Of a DNA stretch of 64,000 bases, positions 37,206 through 50,192 are shown piece after piece. Source of the stretch: Auanema rhodensis (lineage: Eukaryota > Nematoda > Chromadorea > Rhabditida > Rhabditidae). Location of the stretch: positions 2,666,001 through 2,730,000 of the forward strand of contig OZ059895.1 of the NCBI GenBank assembly GCA_964057225.1. Reading direction: 5' to 3'. Both the position numbers and the translations under genes were made by a program. The notes beneath the pieces were generated by a model that had not been told where the DNA came from, made no database searches, and saw only the letters and a list, made by a program, of their open reading frames with translations. Numbering within the stretch: the first letter of the stretch is position 1; each line of letters opens with the position of its first letter.

Positions 37206-39311
37206 ACTGATATAAGTTCACACTTATATCCTCGATTTTCACCCTGAAGAATTAATTTTTTCGTTGAATAACATTGTCCATCGTCTTTGCCTTGAAAAAT
37301 GGAATCTAAAAACATCTACTTTTTGCTAAATTATTTAGAAATTTTTCGAAAAAATTTTTGTCAAAATGTTTTTGGAAGCAATGTTGAGTGTACATGGAAA
37401 CTCAACATACACTAATGCATCATTTTTCAAACGATCATAACTAATTTTTGTATTGAGCGTTTCTCAATGTAGTATAGTGCATTCGATGCGGATTTTTAAG
37501 CTGCGTCGATCTGTGTTATCAGATTTGCGCTAGCTTAAAAATGCACCGAGATATCAACTGATATAAGTTCACACTTATATCCTCGATTTTCACCCTGAAG
37601 AATTAATTTTTTCGTTGAATAACATTGTCCATCGTCTTTGCCTTGAAAAAAGGAATCTAAAAACATCTACTTTTTGCTAAATTATCTTGAAATTTTTCGA
37701 AAAAATTTTTGTCAAAATGTTTTTGGAAGCAATGTTGAGTGTACATGGAAACTCAACATACACTTATGCATCATTTTTCAAACAATCATAACTAATTTTT
37801 GTATTAAGCGTTTCTCAATGTAGTATAGTGCATTCGATGCGGATTGTTAAGCTGCGTCGATCTGTGTTATCAGATTTGCGCTAGCTTAAAAATGCACCGA
37901 GATATCAACTGATATAAGTTCACACTTATATCCTCGATTTTCACCCTGAAGAATTAATTTTTTCGTTGAATAACATTGTCCATCGTCTTTGCCTTGAAAA
38001 ATGGAATCTAAAAACATCTACTTTTTGCTAAATTATTTAGAAATTTTTCGAAAAAATTTTTGTCAAAATGTTTTTGGAAGCAATGTTGAGTGTACATGGA
38101 AACTCAACATACACTAATGCATCATTTTTCAAACGATCATAACTAATTTTTGTATTGAGCGTTTCTCAATGTAGTATAGTGCATTCGATGCGGATTTTTA
38201 AGCTGCGTCGATCTGTGTTATCAGATTTGCGCTAGCTTAAAAATGCACCGAGATATCAACTGATATAAGTTCACACTTATATCCTCGATTTTCACCCTGA
38301 AGAATTAATTTTTTCGTTGAATAACATTGTCCATCGTCTTTGCCTTGAAAAAAGGAATCTAAAAACATCTACTTTTTGCTAAATTATCTTGAAATTTTTC
38401 GAAAAAATTTTTGTCAAAATGTTTTTGGAAGCAATGTTGAGTGTACATGGAAACTCAACATACACTAATGCATCATTTTTCAAACGATCATAACTAATTT
38501 TTGTATTAAGCGTTTCTCAATGTAGTATAGTGCATTCGATGCGGATTTTTAAGCTGCGTCGATTTGTGTTATCAAATTTGCGCTAGCTTAAAAATGCACC
38601 GAGATATCAAGTGATATAAGTTCACACTTATATCCTCGATTTTCACCCTGAAGAATTAATTTTTTCGTTGAATAACATTGTCCATCGTCTTTGCCTTGAA
38701 AAAAGGAATCTAAAAACATCTACTTTTTGCTAAATTATCTTGAAATTTTTCGAAAAAATTTTTGTCAAAATGTTTTTGGAAGCAATGTTGAGTGTACATG
38801 GAAACTCAACATACACTAATGCATCATTTTTCAAACGATCATAACTAATTTTTGTATTAAGCGTTTCTCAATGTAGTATAGTGCATTCGATGCGGATTTT
38901 TAAGCTGCGTCGATCTGTGTTATCAGATTTGCGCTAGCTTGAAAATGCACCGAGATATCAACTGATATAAGTTCACACTTATATCCTCGATTTTCACCCT
39001 GAAGAATTAATTTTTTCGTTGAATAACATTGTCCATCGTCTTTGCCTTGAAAAAAGGAATCTAAAAACATCTACTTTTTGCTAAATTATCTTGAAATTTT
39101 TCGAAAAAATTTTTGTCAAAATGTTTTTGGAAGCAATGTTGAGTGTACATGGAAACTCAACATACACTAATGCATCATTTTTCAAACGATCATAACTAAT
39201 TTTTGTATTAAGCGTTTCTCAATGTAGTAAAGTGCATTCGATGCGGATTTTTAAGCTGCGTCGATCTTTGTTATCAGATTTGCGCTAGCTTAAAAATGCA
39301 CCGAGATATCA
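37206..39311. repeat. Satellite block 10: c2-x-c2-e-z-h run
   Basis: Two c2 monomers (37206 and 37908: AAAAATGG, TTATTTAG, CGAT, ATTGAG) flank one with CACTTA and GATTGTTAAG (37557), which is the last CACTTA copy in the window. Next come e (38259, GATTTG..CAAAT), z (38610, AGTGAT start and GCTTGAAAA) and an h-like monomer (38961, GTAAAG and GATCTTTG). The c2-e-z-h order recurs at 55809 and 57213. Confidence 0.86.
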
Positions 39312-42119
39312 ACTGATATAAGTTCACACTTATATCCTCGATTTTCACCCTGAAGAATTAATTTTTTCGTTGAATAACATTGTCCATCGTCTTTGCCTTG
39401 GAAAAAGGAATCTAAAAACATCTACTTTTTGCTAATTTATTTTGAAATTTTTCGAGAAAATTTTTGTCAAAATGTTTTTGGAAGCAATGTTGAGTGTACA
39501 TGGAAACTCAACATACACTAATGCATCATTTTTCAAACAATCATAACTAATTTTTGTATTAAGCGTTTCTCAATGTAGTATAGTGCATTCGATGCGGATT
39601 GTTAAGCTGCGTCGATCTGTGTTATCAGATTTGCGCTAGCTTAAAAATGCACCGAGATATCAACTGATATAAGTTCACACTTATATCCTCGATTTTCACC
39701 CTGAAAAATTAATTTTTTCGTTGAATAACATTGTCCATCGTCTTTGCCTTGAAAAATAGAATCTAAAAACATCTACTTTTTGCTAAATTATTTAGAAATT
39801 TTTCGAAAAAATTTTTGTCAAAATGTTTTTGGAAGCAATGTTGAGTGTACATGGAAACTCAACATACACTAATGCATCATTTTTCAAACAATCATAACTA
39901 ATTTTTGTATTAAGCGTTTCTCAATGTAGTATAGTGCATTCGATGCGGATTGTTAAGCTGCGTCGATCTGTGTTATCAGATTTGCGCTAGCTTAAAAATG
40001 CACCGAGATATCAACTGATATAAGTTCACACTTATATCCTCGATTTTCACCCTGAAAAATTAATTTTTTCGTTGAATAACATTGTCCATCGTCTTTGCCT
40101 TGAAAAATAGAATCTAAAAACATCTACTTTTTGCTAAATTATTTAGAAATTTTTCGAAAAAATTTTTGTCAAAATGTTTTTGGAAGCAATGTTGAGTGTA
40201 CATGGAAACTCAACATACACTAATGCATCATTTTTCAAACGATCATAACTAATTTTTGTATTAAGCGTTTCTCAATGTAGTAAAGTGCATTCGATGCGGA
40301 TTTTTAAGCTGCGTCGATCTTTGTTATCAGATTTGCGCTAGCTTAAAAATGCACCGAGATATCAACTGATATAAGTTCACACTTATATCCTCGATTTTCA
40401 CCCTGAAGAATTAATTTTTTCGTTGAATAACATTGTCCATCGTCTTTGCCTTGGAAAAAGGAATCTAAAAACATCTACTTTTTGCTAATTTATTTTGAAA
40501 TTTTTCGAGAAAATTTTTGTCAAAATGTTTTTGGAAGCAATGTTGAGTGTACATGGAAACTCAACATACACTAATGCATCATTTTTCAAACAATCATAAC
40601 TAATTTTTGTATTAAGCGTTTCTCAATGTAGTATAGTGCATTCGATGCGGATTGTTAAGCTGCGTCGATCTGTGTTATCAGATTTGCGCTAGCTTAAAAA
40701 TGCACCGAGATATCAACTGATATAAGTTCACACTTATATCCTCGATTTTCACCCTGAAAAATTAATTTTTTCGTTGAATAACATTGTCCATCGTCTTTGC
40801 CTTGAAAAATAGAATCTAAAAACATCTACTTTTTGCTAAATTATTTAGAAATTTTTCGAAAAAATTTTTGTCAAAATGTTTTTGGAAGCAATGTTGAGTG
40901 TACATGGAAACTCAACATACACTAATGCATCATTTTTCAAACAATCATAACTAATTTTTGTATTAAGCGTTTCTCAATGTAGTATAGTGCATTCGATGCG
41001 GATTGTTAAGCTGCGTCGATCTGTGTTATCAGATTTGCGCTAGCTTAAAAATGCACCGAGATATCAACTGATATAAGTTCACACTTATATCCTCGATTTT
41101 CACCCTGAAAAATTAATTTTTTCGTTGAATAACATTGTCCATCGTCTTTGCCTTGAAAAATAGAATCTAAAAACATCTACTTTTTGCTAAATTATTTAGA
41201 AATTTTTCGAAAAAATTTTTGTCAAAATGTTTTTGGAAGCAATGTTGAGTGTACATGGAAACTCAACATACACTAATGCATCATTTTTCAAACGATCATA
41301 ACTAATTTTTGTATTAAGCGTTTCTCAATGTAGTATAGTGCATTCGATGCGGATTTTTAAGCTGCGTCGATCTGTGTTATCAGATTTGCGCTAGCTTAAA
41401 AATGCACCGAGATATCAACTGATATAAGTTCACACTTATATCCTCGATTTTCACCCTGAAGAATTAATTTTTTCGTTGAATAACATTGTCCATCGTCTTT
41501 GCCTTGGAAAAAGGAATCTAAAAACATCTACTTTTTGCTAATTTATTTTGAAATTTTTCGAGAAAATTTTTGTCAAAATGTTTTTGGAAGCAATGTTGAG
41601 TGTACATGGAAACTCAACATACACTAATGCATCATTTTTCAAACAATCATAACTAATTTTTGTATTAAGCGTTTCTCAATGTAGTATAGTGCATTCGATG
41701 CGGATTGTTAAGCTGCGTCGATCTGTGTTATCAGATTTGCGCTAGCTTAAAAATGCACCGAGATATCAACTGATATAAGTTCACACTTATATCCTCGATT
41801 TTCACCCTGAAAAATTAATTTTTTCGTTGAATAACATTGTCCATCGTCTTTGCCTTGAAAAATAGAATCTAAAAACATCTACTTTTTGCTAAATTATTTA
41901 GAAATTTTTCGAAAAAATTTTTGTCAAAATGTTTTTGGAAGCAATGTTGAGTGTACATGGAAACTCAACATACACTAATGCATCATTTTTCAAACAATCA
42001 TAACTAATTTTTGTATTGAGCGTTTCTCAATGTAGTATAGTGCATTCGATGCGGATTTTTAAGCTGCGTCGATCTGTGTTATCAGATTTGCGCTAGCTTA
42101 AAAATGCACCGAGATATCA
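39312..42119. repeat. Three-monomer HOR b2-c-c/h with AAAAATAG
   Basis: The unit b2 (39312), c with GATTGTTAAG (39663) and a c-fronted hybrid (40014) is repeated at 40365-41417, and b2 + c follow again at 41418-42119. All the c monomers here read GAAAAATAG, a private mark that elsewhere I saw only at 60021. The third member has CGAT/GTAAAG/GATCTTTG in the first copy but GTATAG/GATCTG in the second, so the two copies differ by a block of variants rather than by scattered ones. Confidence 0.86.
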
Positions 42120-43172
42120 ACTGATATAAGTTCACACTTATATCCTCGATTTTCACCCTGAAGAATTAATTTTTTCGTTGAATAACATTGTCCATCGTCT
42201 TTGCCTTGAAAAAAGGAATCTAAAAACATCTACTTTTTGCTAAATTATCTTGAAATTTTTCGAAAAAATTTTTGTCAAAATGTTTTTGGAAGCAATGTTG
42301 AGTGTACATGGAAACTCAACATACACTAATGCATCATTTTTCAAACGATCATAACTAATTTTTGTATTAAGCGTTTCTCAATGTAGTAAAGTGCATTCGA
42401 TGCGGATTTTTAAGCTGCGTCGATCTGTGTTATCAGATTTGCGCTAGCTTAAAAATGCACCGAGATATCAACTGATATAAGTTCACACTTATATCCTCGA
42501 TTTTCACCCTGAAGAATTAATTTTTTCGTTGAATAACATTGTCCATCGTCTTTGCCTTGGAAAAAGGAATCTAAAAACATCTACTTTTCGCTAATTTATT
42601 TTGAAATTTTTCGAGAAAATTTTTGTCAAAATGTTTTTGGAAGCAATGTTGAGTGTACATGGAAACTCAACATACACTAATGCATCATTTTTCAAACAAT
42701 CATAACTAATTTTTGTATTAAGCGTTTCTCAATGTAGTATAGTGCATCCGATGCGGATTGTTAAGCTGCGTCGATCTGTGTTATCAGATTTGCGCTAGCT
42801 TAAAAATGCACCGAGATATCAACTGATATAAGTTCACACTTATATCCTCGATTTTCACCCTGAAAAATTAATTTTTTCGTTGAATAACATTGTCCATCGT
42901 CTTTGCCTTGAAAAATGGAATCTAAAAACATCTACTTTTTGCTAAATTATTTAGAAATTTTTCGAAAAAATTTTTGTCAAAATGTTTTTGGAAGCAATGT
43001 TGAGTGTACATGGAAACTCAACATACACTAATGCATCATTTTTCAAACAATCATAACTAATTTTTGTATTGAGCGTTTCTCAATGTAGTATAGTGCATTC
43101 GATGCGGATTTTTAAGCTGCGTCGATCTGTGTTATCAGATTTGCGCTAGCTTAAAAATGCACCGAGATATCA

Positions 43173-46100
43173 ACTGATATAAGTTCACACTTATATCCTC
43201 GATTTTCACCCTGAAGAATTAATTTTTTCGTTGAATAACGTTGTCCATCGTCTTTGCCTTGAAAAAAGGAATCTAAAAACATCTACTTTTTGCTAAATTA
43301 TCTTGAAATTTTTCGAAAAAATTTTTGTCAAAATGTTTTTGGAAGCAATGTTGAGTGTACATGGAAACTCAACATACACTAATGCATCATTTTTCAAACG
43401 ATCATAACTAATTTTTGTATTAAGCGTTTCTCAATGTAGTAAAGTGCATTCGATGCGGATTTTTAAGCTGCGTCGATCTGTGTTATCAGATTTGCGCTAG
43501 CTTAAAAATGCACCGAGATATCAACTGATATAAGTTCACACTTATATCCTCGATTTTCACCCTGAAGAATTAATTTTTTCGTTGAATAACATTGTCCATC
43601 GTCTTTGCCTTGGAAAAAGGAATCTAAAAACATCTACTTTTCGCTAATTTATTTTGAAATTTTTCGAGAAAATTTTTGTCAAAATGTTTTTGGAAGCAAT
43701 GTTGAGTGTACATGGAAACTCAACATACACTAATGCATCATTTTTCAAACAATCATAACTAATTTTTGTATTAAGCGTTTCTCAATGTAGTATAGTGCAT
43801 TCGATGCGGATTGTTAAGCTGCGTCGATCTGTGTTATCAGATTTGCGCTAGCTTAAAAATGCACCGAGATATCAACTGATATAAGTTCACACTTATATCC
43901 TCGATTTTCACCCTGAAGAATTAATTTTTTCGTTGAATAACATTGTCCATCGTCTTTGCCTTGAAAAATGGAATCTAAAAACATCTACTTCTTGCTAAAT
44001 TATCTTGAAATTTTTCGAAAAAATTTTTGTCAAAATGTTTTTGGAAGCAATGTTGAGTGTACATGGAAACTCAACATACACTAATGCATCATTTTTCAAA
44101 CGATCATAACTAATTTTTGTATTAAGCGTTTCTCAATGTAGTATAGTGCATTCGATGCGGATTTTTAAGCTGCGTCGATCTTTGTTATCAGATTTGCGCT
44201 AGCTTAAAAATGCACCGAGATATCAACTGATATAAGTTCACACTTATATCCTCGATTTTCACCCTGAAGAATTAATTTTTACGTTGAATAACATTGTCCA
44301 TCGTCTTTGCCTTGGAAAAAGGAATCTAAAAACATCTACTTTTTGCTAATTTATTTTGAAATTTTTCGAGAAAATTTTTGTCAAAATGTTTTTGGAAGCA
44401 ATGTTGAGTGTACATGGAAACTCAACATACACTAATGCATCATTTTTCAAACAATCATAACTAATTTTTGTATTAAGCGTTTCTCAATGTAGTATAGTGC
44501 ATTCGATGCGGATTGTTAAGCTGCGTCGATCTGTGTTATCAGATTTGCGCTAGCTTAAAAATGCACCGAGATATCAACTGATATAAGTTCACACTTATAT
44601 CCTCGATTTTCACCCTGAAAAATTAATTTTTTCGTTGAATAACATTGTCCATCGTCTTTGCCTTGAAAAATGGAATCTAAAAACATCTACTTTTTGCTAA
44701 ATTATTTAGAAATTTTTCGAAAAAATTTTTGTCAAAATGTTTTTGGAAGCAATGTTGAGTGTACATGGAAACTCAACATACACTAATGCATCATTTTTCA
44801 AACAATCATAACTAATTTTTGTATTGAGCGTTTCTCAATGTAGTATAGTGCATTCGATGCGGATTTTTAAGCTGCGTCGATCTGTGTTATCAGATTTGCG
44901 CTAGCTTAAAAATGCACCGAGATATCAACTGATATAAGTTCACACTTATATCCTCGATTTTCACCCTGAAGAATTAATTTTTTCGTTGAATAACATTGTC
45001 CATCGTCTTTGCCTTGAAAAAAGGAATCTAAAAACATCTACTTTTTGCTAAATTATCTTGAAATTTTTCGAAAAAATTTTTGTCAAAATGTTTTTGGAAG
45101 CAATGTTGAGTGTACATGGAAACTCAACATACACTAATGCATCATTTTTCAAACGATCATAACTAATTTTTGTATTAAGCGTTTCTCAATGTAGTAAAGT
45201 GCATTCGATGCGGATTTTTAAGCTGCGTCGATCTGTGTTATCAGATTTGCGCTAGCTTAAAAATGCACCGAGATATCAACTGATATAAGTTCACACTTAT
45301 ATCCTCGATTTTCACCCTGAAGAATTAATTTTTTCGTTGAATAACATTGTCCATCGTCTTTGCCTTGGAAAAAGGAATCTAAAAACATCTACTTTTCGCT
45401 AATTTATTTTGAAATTTTTCGAGAAAATTTTTGTCAAAATGTTTTTGGAAGCAATGTTGAGTGTACATGGAAACTCAACATACACTAATGCATCATTTTT
45501 CAAACAATCATAACTAATTTTTGTATTAAGCGTTTCTCAATGTAGTATAGTGCATTCGATGCGGATTGTTAAGCTGCGTCGATCTGTGTTATCAGATTTG
45601 CGCTAGCTTAAAAATGCACCGAGATATCAACTGATATAAGTTCACACTTATATCCTCGATTTTCACCCTGAAGAATTAATTTTTTCGTTGAATAACATTG
45701 TCCATCGTCTTTGCCTTGAAAAATGGAATCTAAAAACATCTACTTCTTGCTAAATTATCTTGAAATTTTTCGAAAAAATTTTTGTCAAAATGTTTTTGGA
45801 AGCAATGTTGAGTGTACATGGAAACTCAACATACACTAATGCATCATTTTTCAAACGATCATAACTAATTTTTGTATTAAGCGTTTCTCAATGTAGTATA
45901 GTGCATTCGATGCGGATTTTTAAGCTGCGTCGATCTTTGTTATCAGATTTGCGCTAGCTTAAAAATGCACCGAGATATCAACTGATATAAGTTCACACTT
46001 ATATCCTCGATTTTCACCCTGAAGAATTAATTTTTTCGTTGAATAACATTGTCCATCGTCTTTGCCTTGGAAAAAGGAATCTAAAAACATCTACTTTTTG

Positions 46101-46682
46101 CTAATTTATTTTGAAATTTTTCGAGAAAATTTTTGTCAAAATGTTTTTGGAAGCAATGTTGAGTGTACATGGAAACTCAACATACACTAATGCATCATTT
46201 TTCAAACAATCATAACTAATTTTTGTATTAAGCGTTTCTCAATGTAGTATAGTGCATTCGATGCGGATTGTTAAGCTGCGTCGATCTGTGTTATCAGATT
46301 TGCGCTAGCTTAAAAATGCACCGAGATATCAACTGATATAAGTTCACACTTATATCCTCGATTTTCACCCTGAAAAATTAATTTTTTCGTTGAATAACAT
46401 TGTCCATCGTCTTTGCCTTGAAAAATGGAATCTAAAAACATCTACTTTTTGCTAAATTATTTAGAAATTTTTCGAAAAAATTTTTGTCAAAATGTTTTTG
46501 GAAGCAATGTTGAGTGTACATGGAAACTCAACATACACTAATGCATCATTTTTCAAACAATCATAACTAATTTTTGTATTGAGCGTTTCTCAATGTAGTA
46601 TAGTGCATTCGATGCGGATTTTTAAGCTGCGTCGATCTGTGTTATCAGATTTGCGCTAGCTTAAAAATGCACCGAGATATCA
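43173..46682. repeat. Five-monomer HOR a-b-d-b2-c, two tandem copies
   Basis: 43173-44927 and 44928-46682 have the same five monomer types in the same order. By eye I find only two differences over 1755 bp: AACGTTG against AACATTG in the a monomer, and TTTTTACG against TTTTTTCG in the b2 monomer. Neighbouring monomers inside one unit differ from each other far more than the units differ, which is the definition of an HOR. Confidence 0.9.
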
Positions 46683-47033
46683 ACTGATATAAGTTCACAC
46701 TTATATCCTCGATTTTCACCCTGAAGAATTAATTTTTTCGTTGAATAACATTGTCCATCGTCTTTGCCTTGAAAAAAGGAATCTAAAAACATCTACTTTT
46801 TGCTAAATTATCTTGAAATTTTTCGAAAAAATTTTTGTCAAAATGTTTTTGGAAGCAATGTTGAGTGTACATGGAAACTCAACATACACTAATGCATCAT
46901 TTTTCAAACGATCATAACTAATTTTTGTATTAAGCGTTTCTCAATGTAGTAAAGTGCATTCGATGCGGATTTTTAAGCTGCGTCGATCTGTGTTATCAGA
47001 TTTGCGCTAGCTTAAAAATGCACCGAGATATCA

Positions 47034-47384
47034 ACTGATATAAGTTCACACTTATATCCTCGATTTTCACCCTGAAGAATTAATTTTTTCGTTGAATAAC
47101 ATTGTCCATCGTCTTTGCCTTGGAAAAAGGAATCTAAAAACATCTACTTTTCGCTAATTTATTTTGAAATTTTTCGAGAAAATTTTTGTCAAAATGTTTT
47201 TGGAAGCAATGTTGAGTGTACATGGAAACTCAACATACACTAATGCATCATTTTTCAAACAATCATAACTAATTTTTGTATTGAGCGTTTCTCAATGTAG
47301 TATAGTGCATTCGATGCGGATTTTTAAGCTGCGTCGATCTGTGTTATCAGATTTGCGCTAGCTTAAAAATGCACCGAGATATCA
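47034..47384. repeat. Hybrid b/c monomer
   Basis: The front is type b (GGAAAAAGG, TTTTCGC, CTAATTTAT, CGAGAAAA) and the end is type c (ATTGAG, GATTTTTAAG). The switch lies between the last b marker, near p145, and the first c marker, at p250. It sits where d and b2 are missing from the five-monomer unit, so it is likely the scar of an unequal crossover. Confidence 0.85.
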
Positions 47385-49139
47385 ACTGATATAAGTTCAC
47401 ACTTATATCCTCGATTTTCACCCTGAAAAATTAATTTTTTCGTTGAATAACATTGTCCATCGTCTTTGCCTTGAAAAATGGAATCTAAAAACATCTACTT
47501 TTTGCTAAATTATTTAGAAATTTTTCGAAAAAATTTTTGTCAAAATGTTTTTGGAAGCAATGTTGAGTGTACATGGAAACTCAACATACACTAATGCATC
47601 ATTTTTCAAACAATCATAACTAATTTTTGTATTGAGCGTTTCTCAATGTAGTATAGTGCATTCGATGCGGATTTTTAAGCTGCGTCGATCTGTGTTATCA
47701 GATTTGCGCTAGCTTAAAAATGCACCGAGATATCAACTGATATAAGTTCACACTTATATCCTCGATTTTCACCCTGAAGAATTAATTTTTTCGTTGAATA
47801 ACATTGTCCATCGTCTTTGCCTTGAAAAAAGGAATCTAAAAACATCTACTTTTTGCTAAATTATCTTGAAATTTTTCGAAAAAATTTTTGTCAAAATGTT
47901 TTTGGAAGCAATGTTGAGTGTACATGGAAACTCAACATACACTAATGCATCATTTTTCAAACGATCATAACTAATTTTTGTATTAAGCGTTTCTCAATGT
48001 AGTAAAGTGCATTCGATGCGGATTTTTAAGCTGCGTCGATCTGTGTTATCAGATTTGCGCTAGCTTAAAAATGCACCGAGATATCAACTGATATAAGTTC
48101 ACACTTATATCCTCGATTTTCACCCTGAAGAATTAATTTTTTCGTTGAATAACATTGTCCATCGTCTTTGCCTTGGAAAAAGGAATCTAAAAACATCTAC
48201 TTTTCGCTAATTTATTTTGAAATTTTTCGAGAAAATTTTTGTCAAAATGTTTTTGGAAGCAATGTTGAGTGTACATGGAAACTCAACATACACTAATGCA
48301 TCATTTTTCAAACAATCATAACTAATTTTTGTATTAAGCGTTTCTCAATGTAGTATAGTGCATTCGATGCGGATTGTTAAGCTGCGTCGATCTGTGTTAT
48401 CAGATTTGCGCTAGCTTAAAAATGCACCGAGATATCAACTGATATAAGTTCACACTTATATCCTCGATTTTCACCCTGAAGAATTAATTTTTTCGTTGAA
48501 TAACATTGTCCATCGTCTTTGCCTTGAAAAAAGGAATCTAAAAACATCTACTTTTTGCTAAATTATCTTGAAATTTTTCGAAAAAATTTTTGTCAAAATG
48601 TTTTTGGAAGCAATGTTGAGTGTACATGGAAACTCAACATACACTAATGCATCATTTTTCAAACGATCATAACTAATTTTTGTATTAAGCGTTTCTCAAT
48701 GTAGTAAAGTGCATTCGATGCGGATTTTTAAGCTGCGTCGATCTTTGTTATCAGATTTGCGCTAGCTTAAAAATGCACCGAGATATCAACTGATATAAGT
48801 TCACACTTATATCCTCGATTTTCACCCTGAAGAATTAATTTTTTCGTTGAATAACATTGTCCATCGTCTTTGCCTTGGAAAAAGGAATCTAAAAACATCT
48901 ACTTTTTGCTAATTTATTTTGAAATTTTTCGAGAAAATTTTTGTCAAAATGTTTTTGGAAGCAATGTTGAGTGTACATGGAAACTCAACATACACTAATG
49001 CATCATTTTTCAAACAATCATAACTAATTTTTGTATTAAGCGTTTCTCAATGTAGTATAGTGCATTCGATGCGGATTGTTAAGCTGCGTCGATCTGTGTT
49101 ATCAGATTTGCGCTAGCTTAAAAATGCACCGAGATATCA

Positions 49140-49841
49140 ACTGATATAAGTTCACACTTATATCCTCGATTTTCACCCTGAAAAATTAATTTTTTCGTTG
49201 AATAACATTGTCCATCGTCTTTGCCTTGAAAAATGGAATCTAAAAACATCTACTTTTTGCTAAATTATTTAGAAATTTTTCGAAAAAATTTTTGTCAAAA
49301 TGTTTTTGGAAGCAATGTTGAGTGTACATGGAAACTCAACATACACTAATGCATCATTTTTCAAACAATCATAACTAATTTTTGTATTGAGCGTTTCTCA
49401 ATGTAGTATAGTGCATTCGATGCGGATTTTTAAGCTGCGTCGATCTGTGTTATCAGATTTGCGCTAGCTTAAAAATGCACCGAGATATCAACTGATATAA
49501 GTTCACACTTATATCCTCGATTTTCACCCTGAAAAATTAATTTTTTCGTTGAATAACATTGTCCATCGTCTTTGCCTTGAAAAATGGAATCTAAAAACAT
49601 CTACTTTTTGCTAAATTATTTAGAAATTTTTCGAAAAAATTTTTGTCAAAATGTTTTTGGAAGCAATGTTGAGTGTACATGGAAACTCAACATACACTAA
49701 TGCATCATTTTTCAAACAATCATAACTAATTTTTGTATTGAGCGTTTCTCAATGTAGTATAGTGCATTCGATGCGGATTTTTAAGCTGCGTCGATCTGTG
49801 TTATCAGATTTGCGCTAGCTTAAAAATGCACCGAGATATCA
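49140..49841. repeat. Two adjacent identical-looking c monomers
   Basis: Monomers 49140 and 49491 are both type c (GAAAAATTA, AAAAATGG, TTATTTAG, CAAT, ATTGAG). I see no base difference between them. This is a recent single-monomer duplication inside the HOR array. Confidence 0.88.
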
Positions 49842-50192
49842 ACTGATATAAGTTCACACTTATATCCTCGATTTTCACCCTGAAGAATTAATTTTTTCGT
49901 TGAATAACATTGTCCATCGTCTTTGCCTTGAAAAAAGGAATCTAAAAACATCTACTTTTTGCTAAATTATCTTGAAATTTTTCGAAAAAATTTTTGTCAA
50001 AATGTTTTTGGAAGCAATGTTGAGTGTACATGGAAACTCAACATACACTAATGCATCATTTTTCAAACGATCATAACTAATTTTTGTATTAAGCGTTTCT
50101 CAATGTAGTAAAGTGCATTCGATGCGGATTTTTAAGCTGCGTCGATCTGTGTTATCAGATTTGCGCTAGCTTAAAAATGCACCGAGATATCA

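Larger units (their letters stand above)
42120..50192. repeat. Satellite block 12: a-b-d-b2-c higher-order array (23 monomers)
   Basis: Monomer order by type: a b c, a b d b2 c, a b d b2 c, a b/c c, a b h b2 c, c a. The full five-monomer unit (1755 bp) occurs twice in tandem. Shortened units (a b c; a b/c c) can be explained by deletion of d and b2 through unequal crossover. The unit at 47736 has an h-like monomer in place of d. This is the most regular stretch of the window. Confidence 0.88.
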
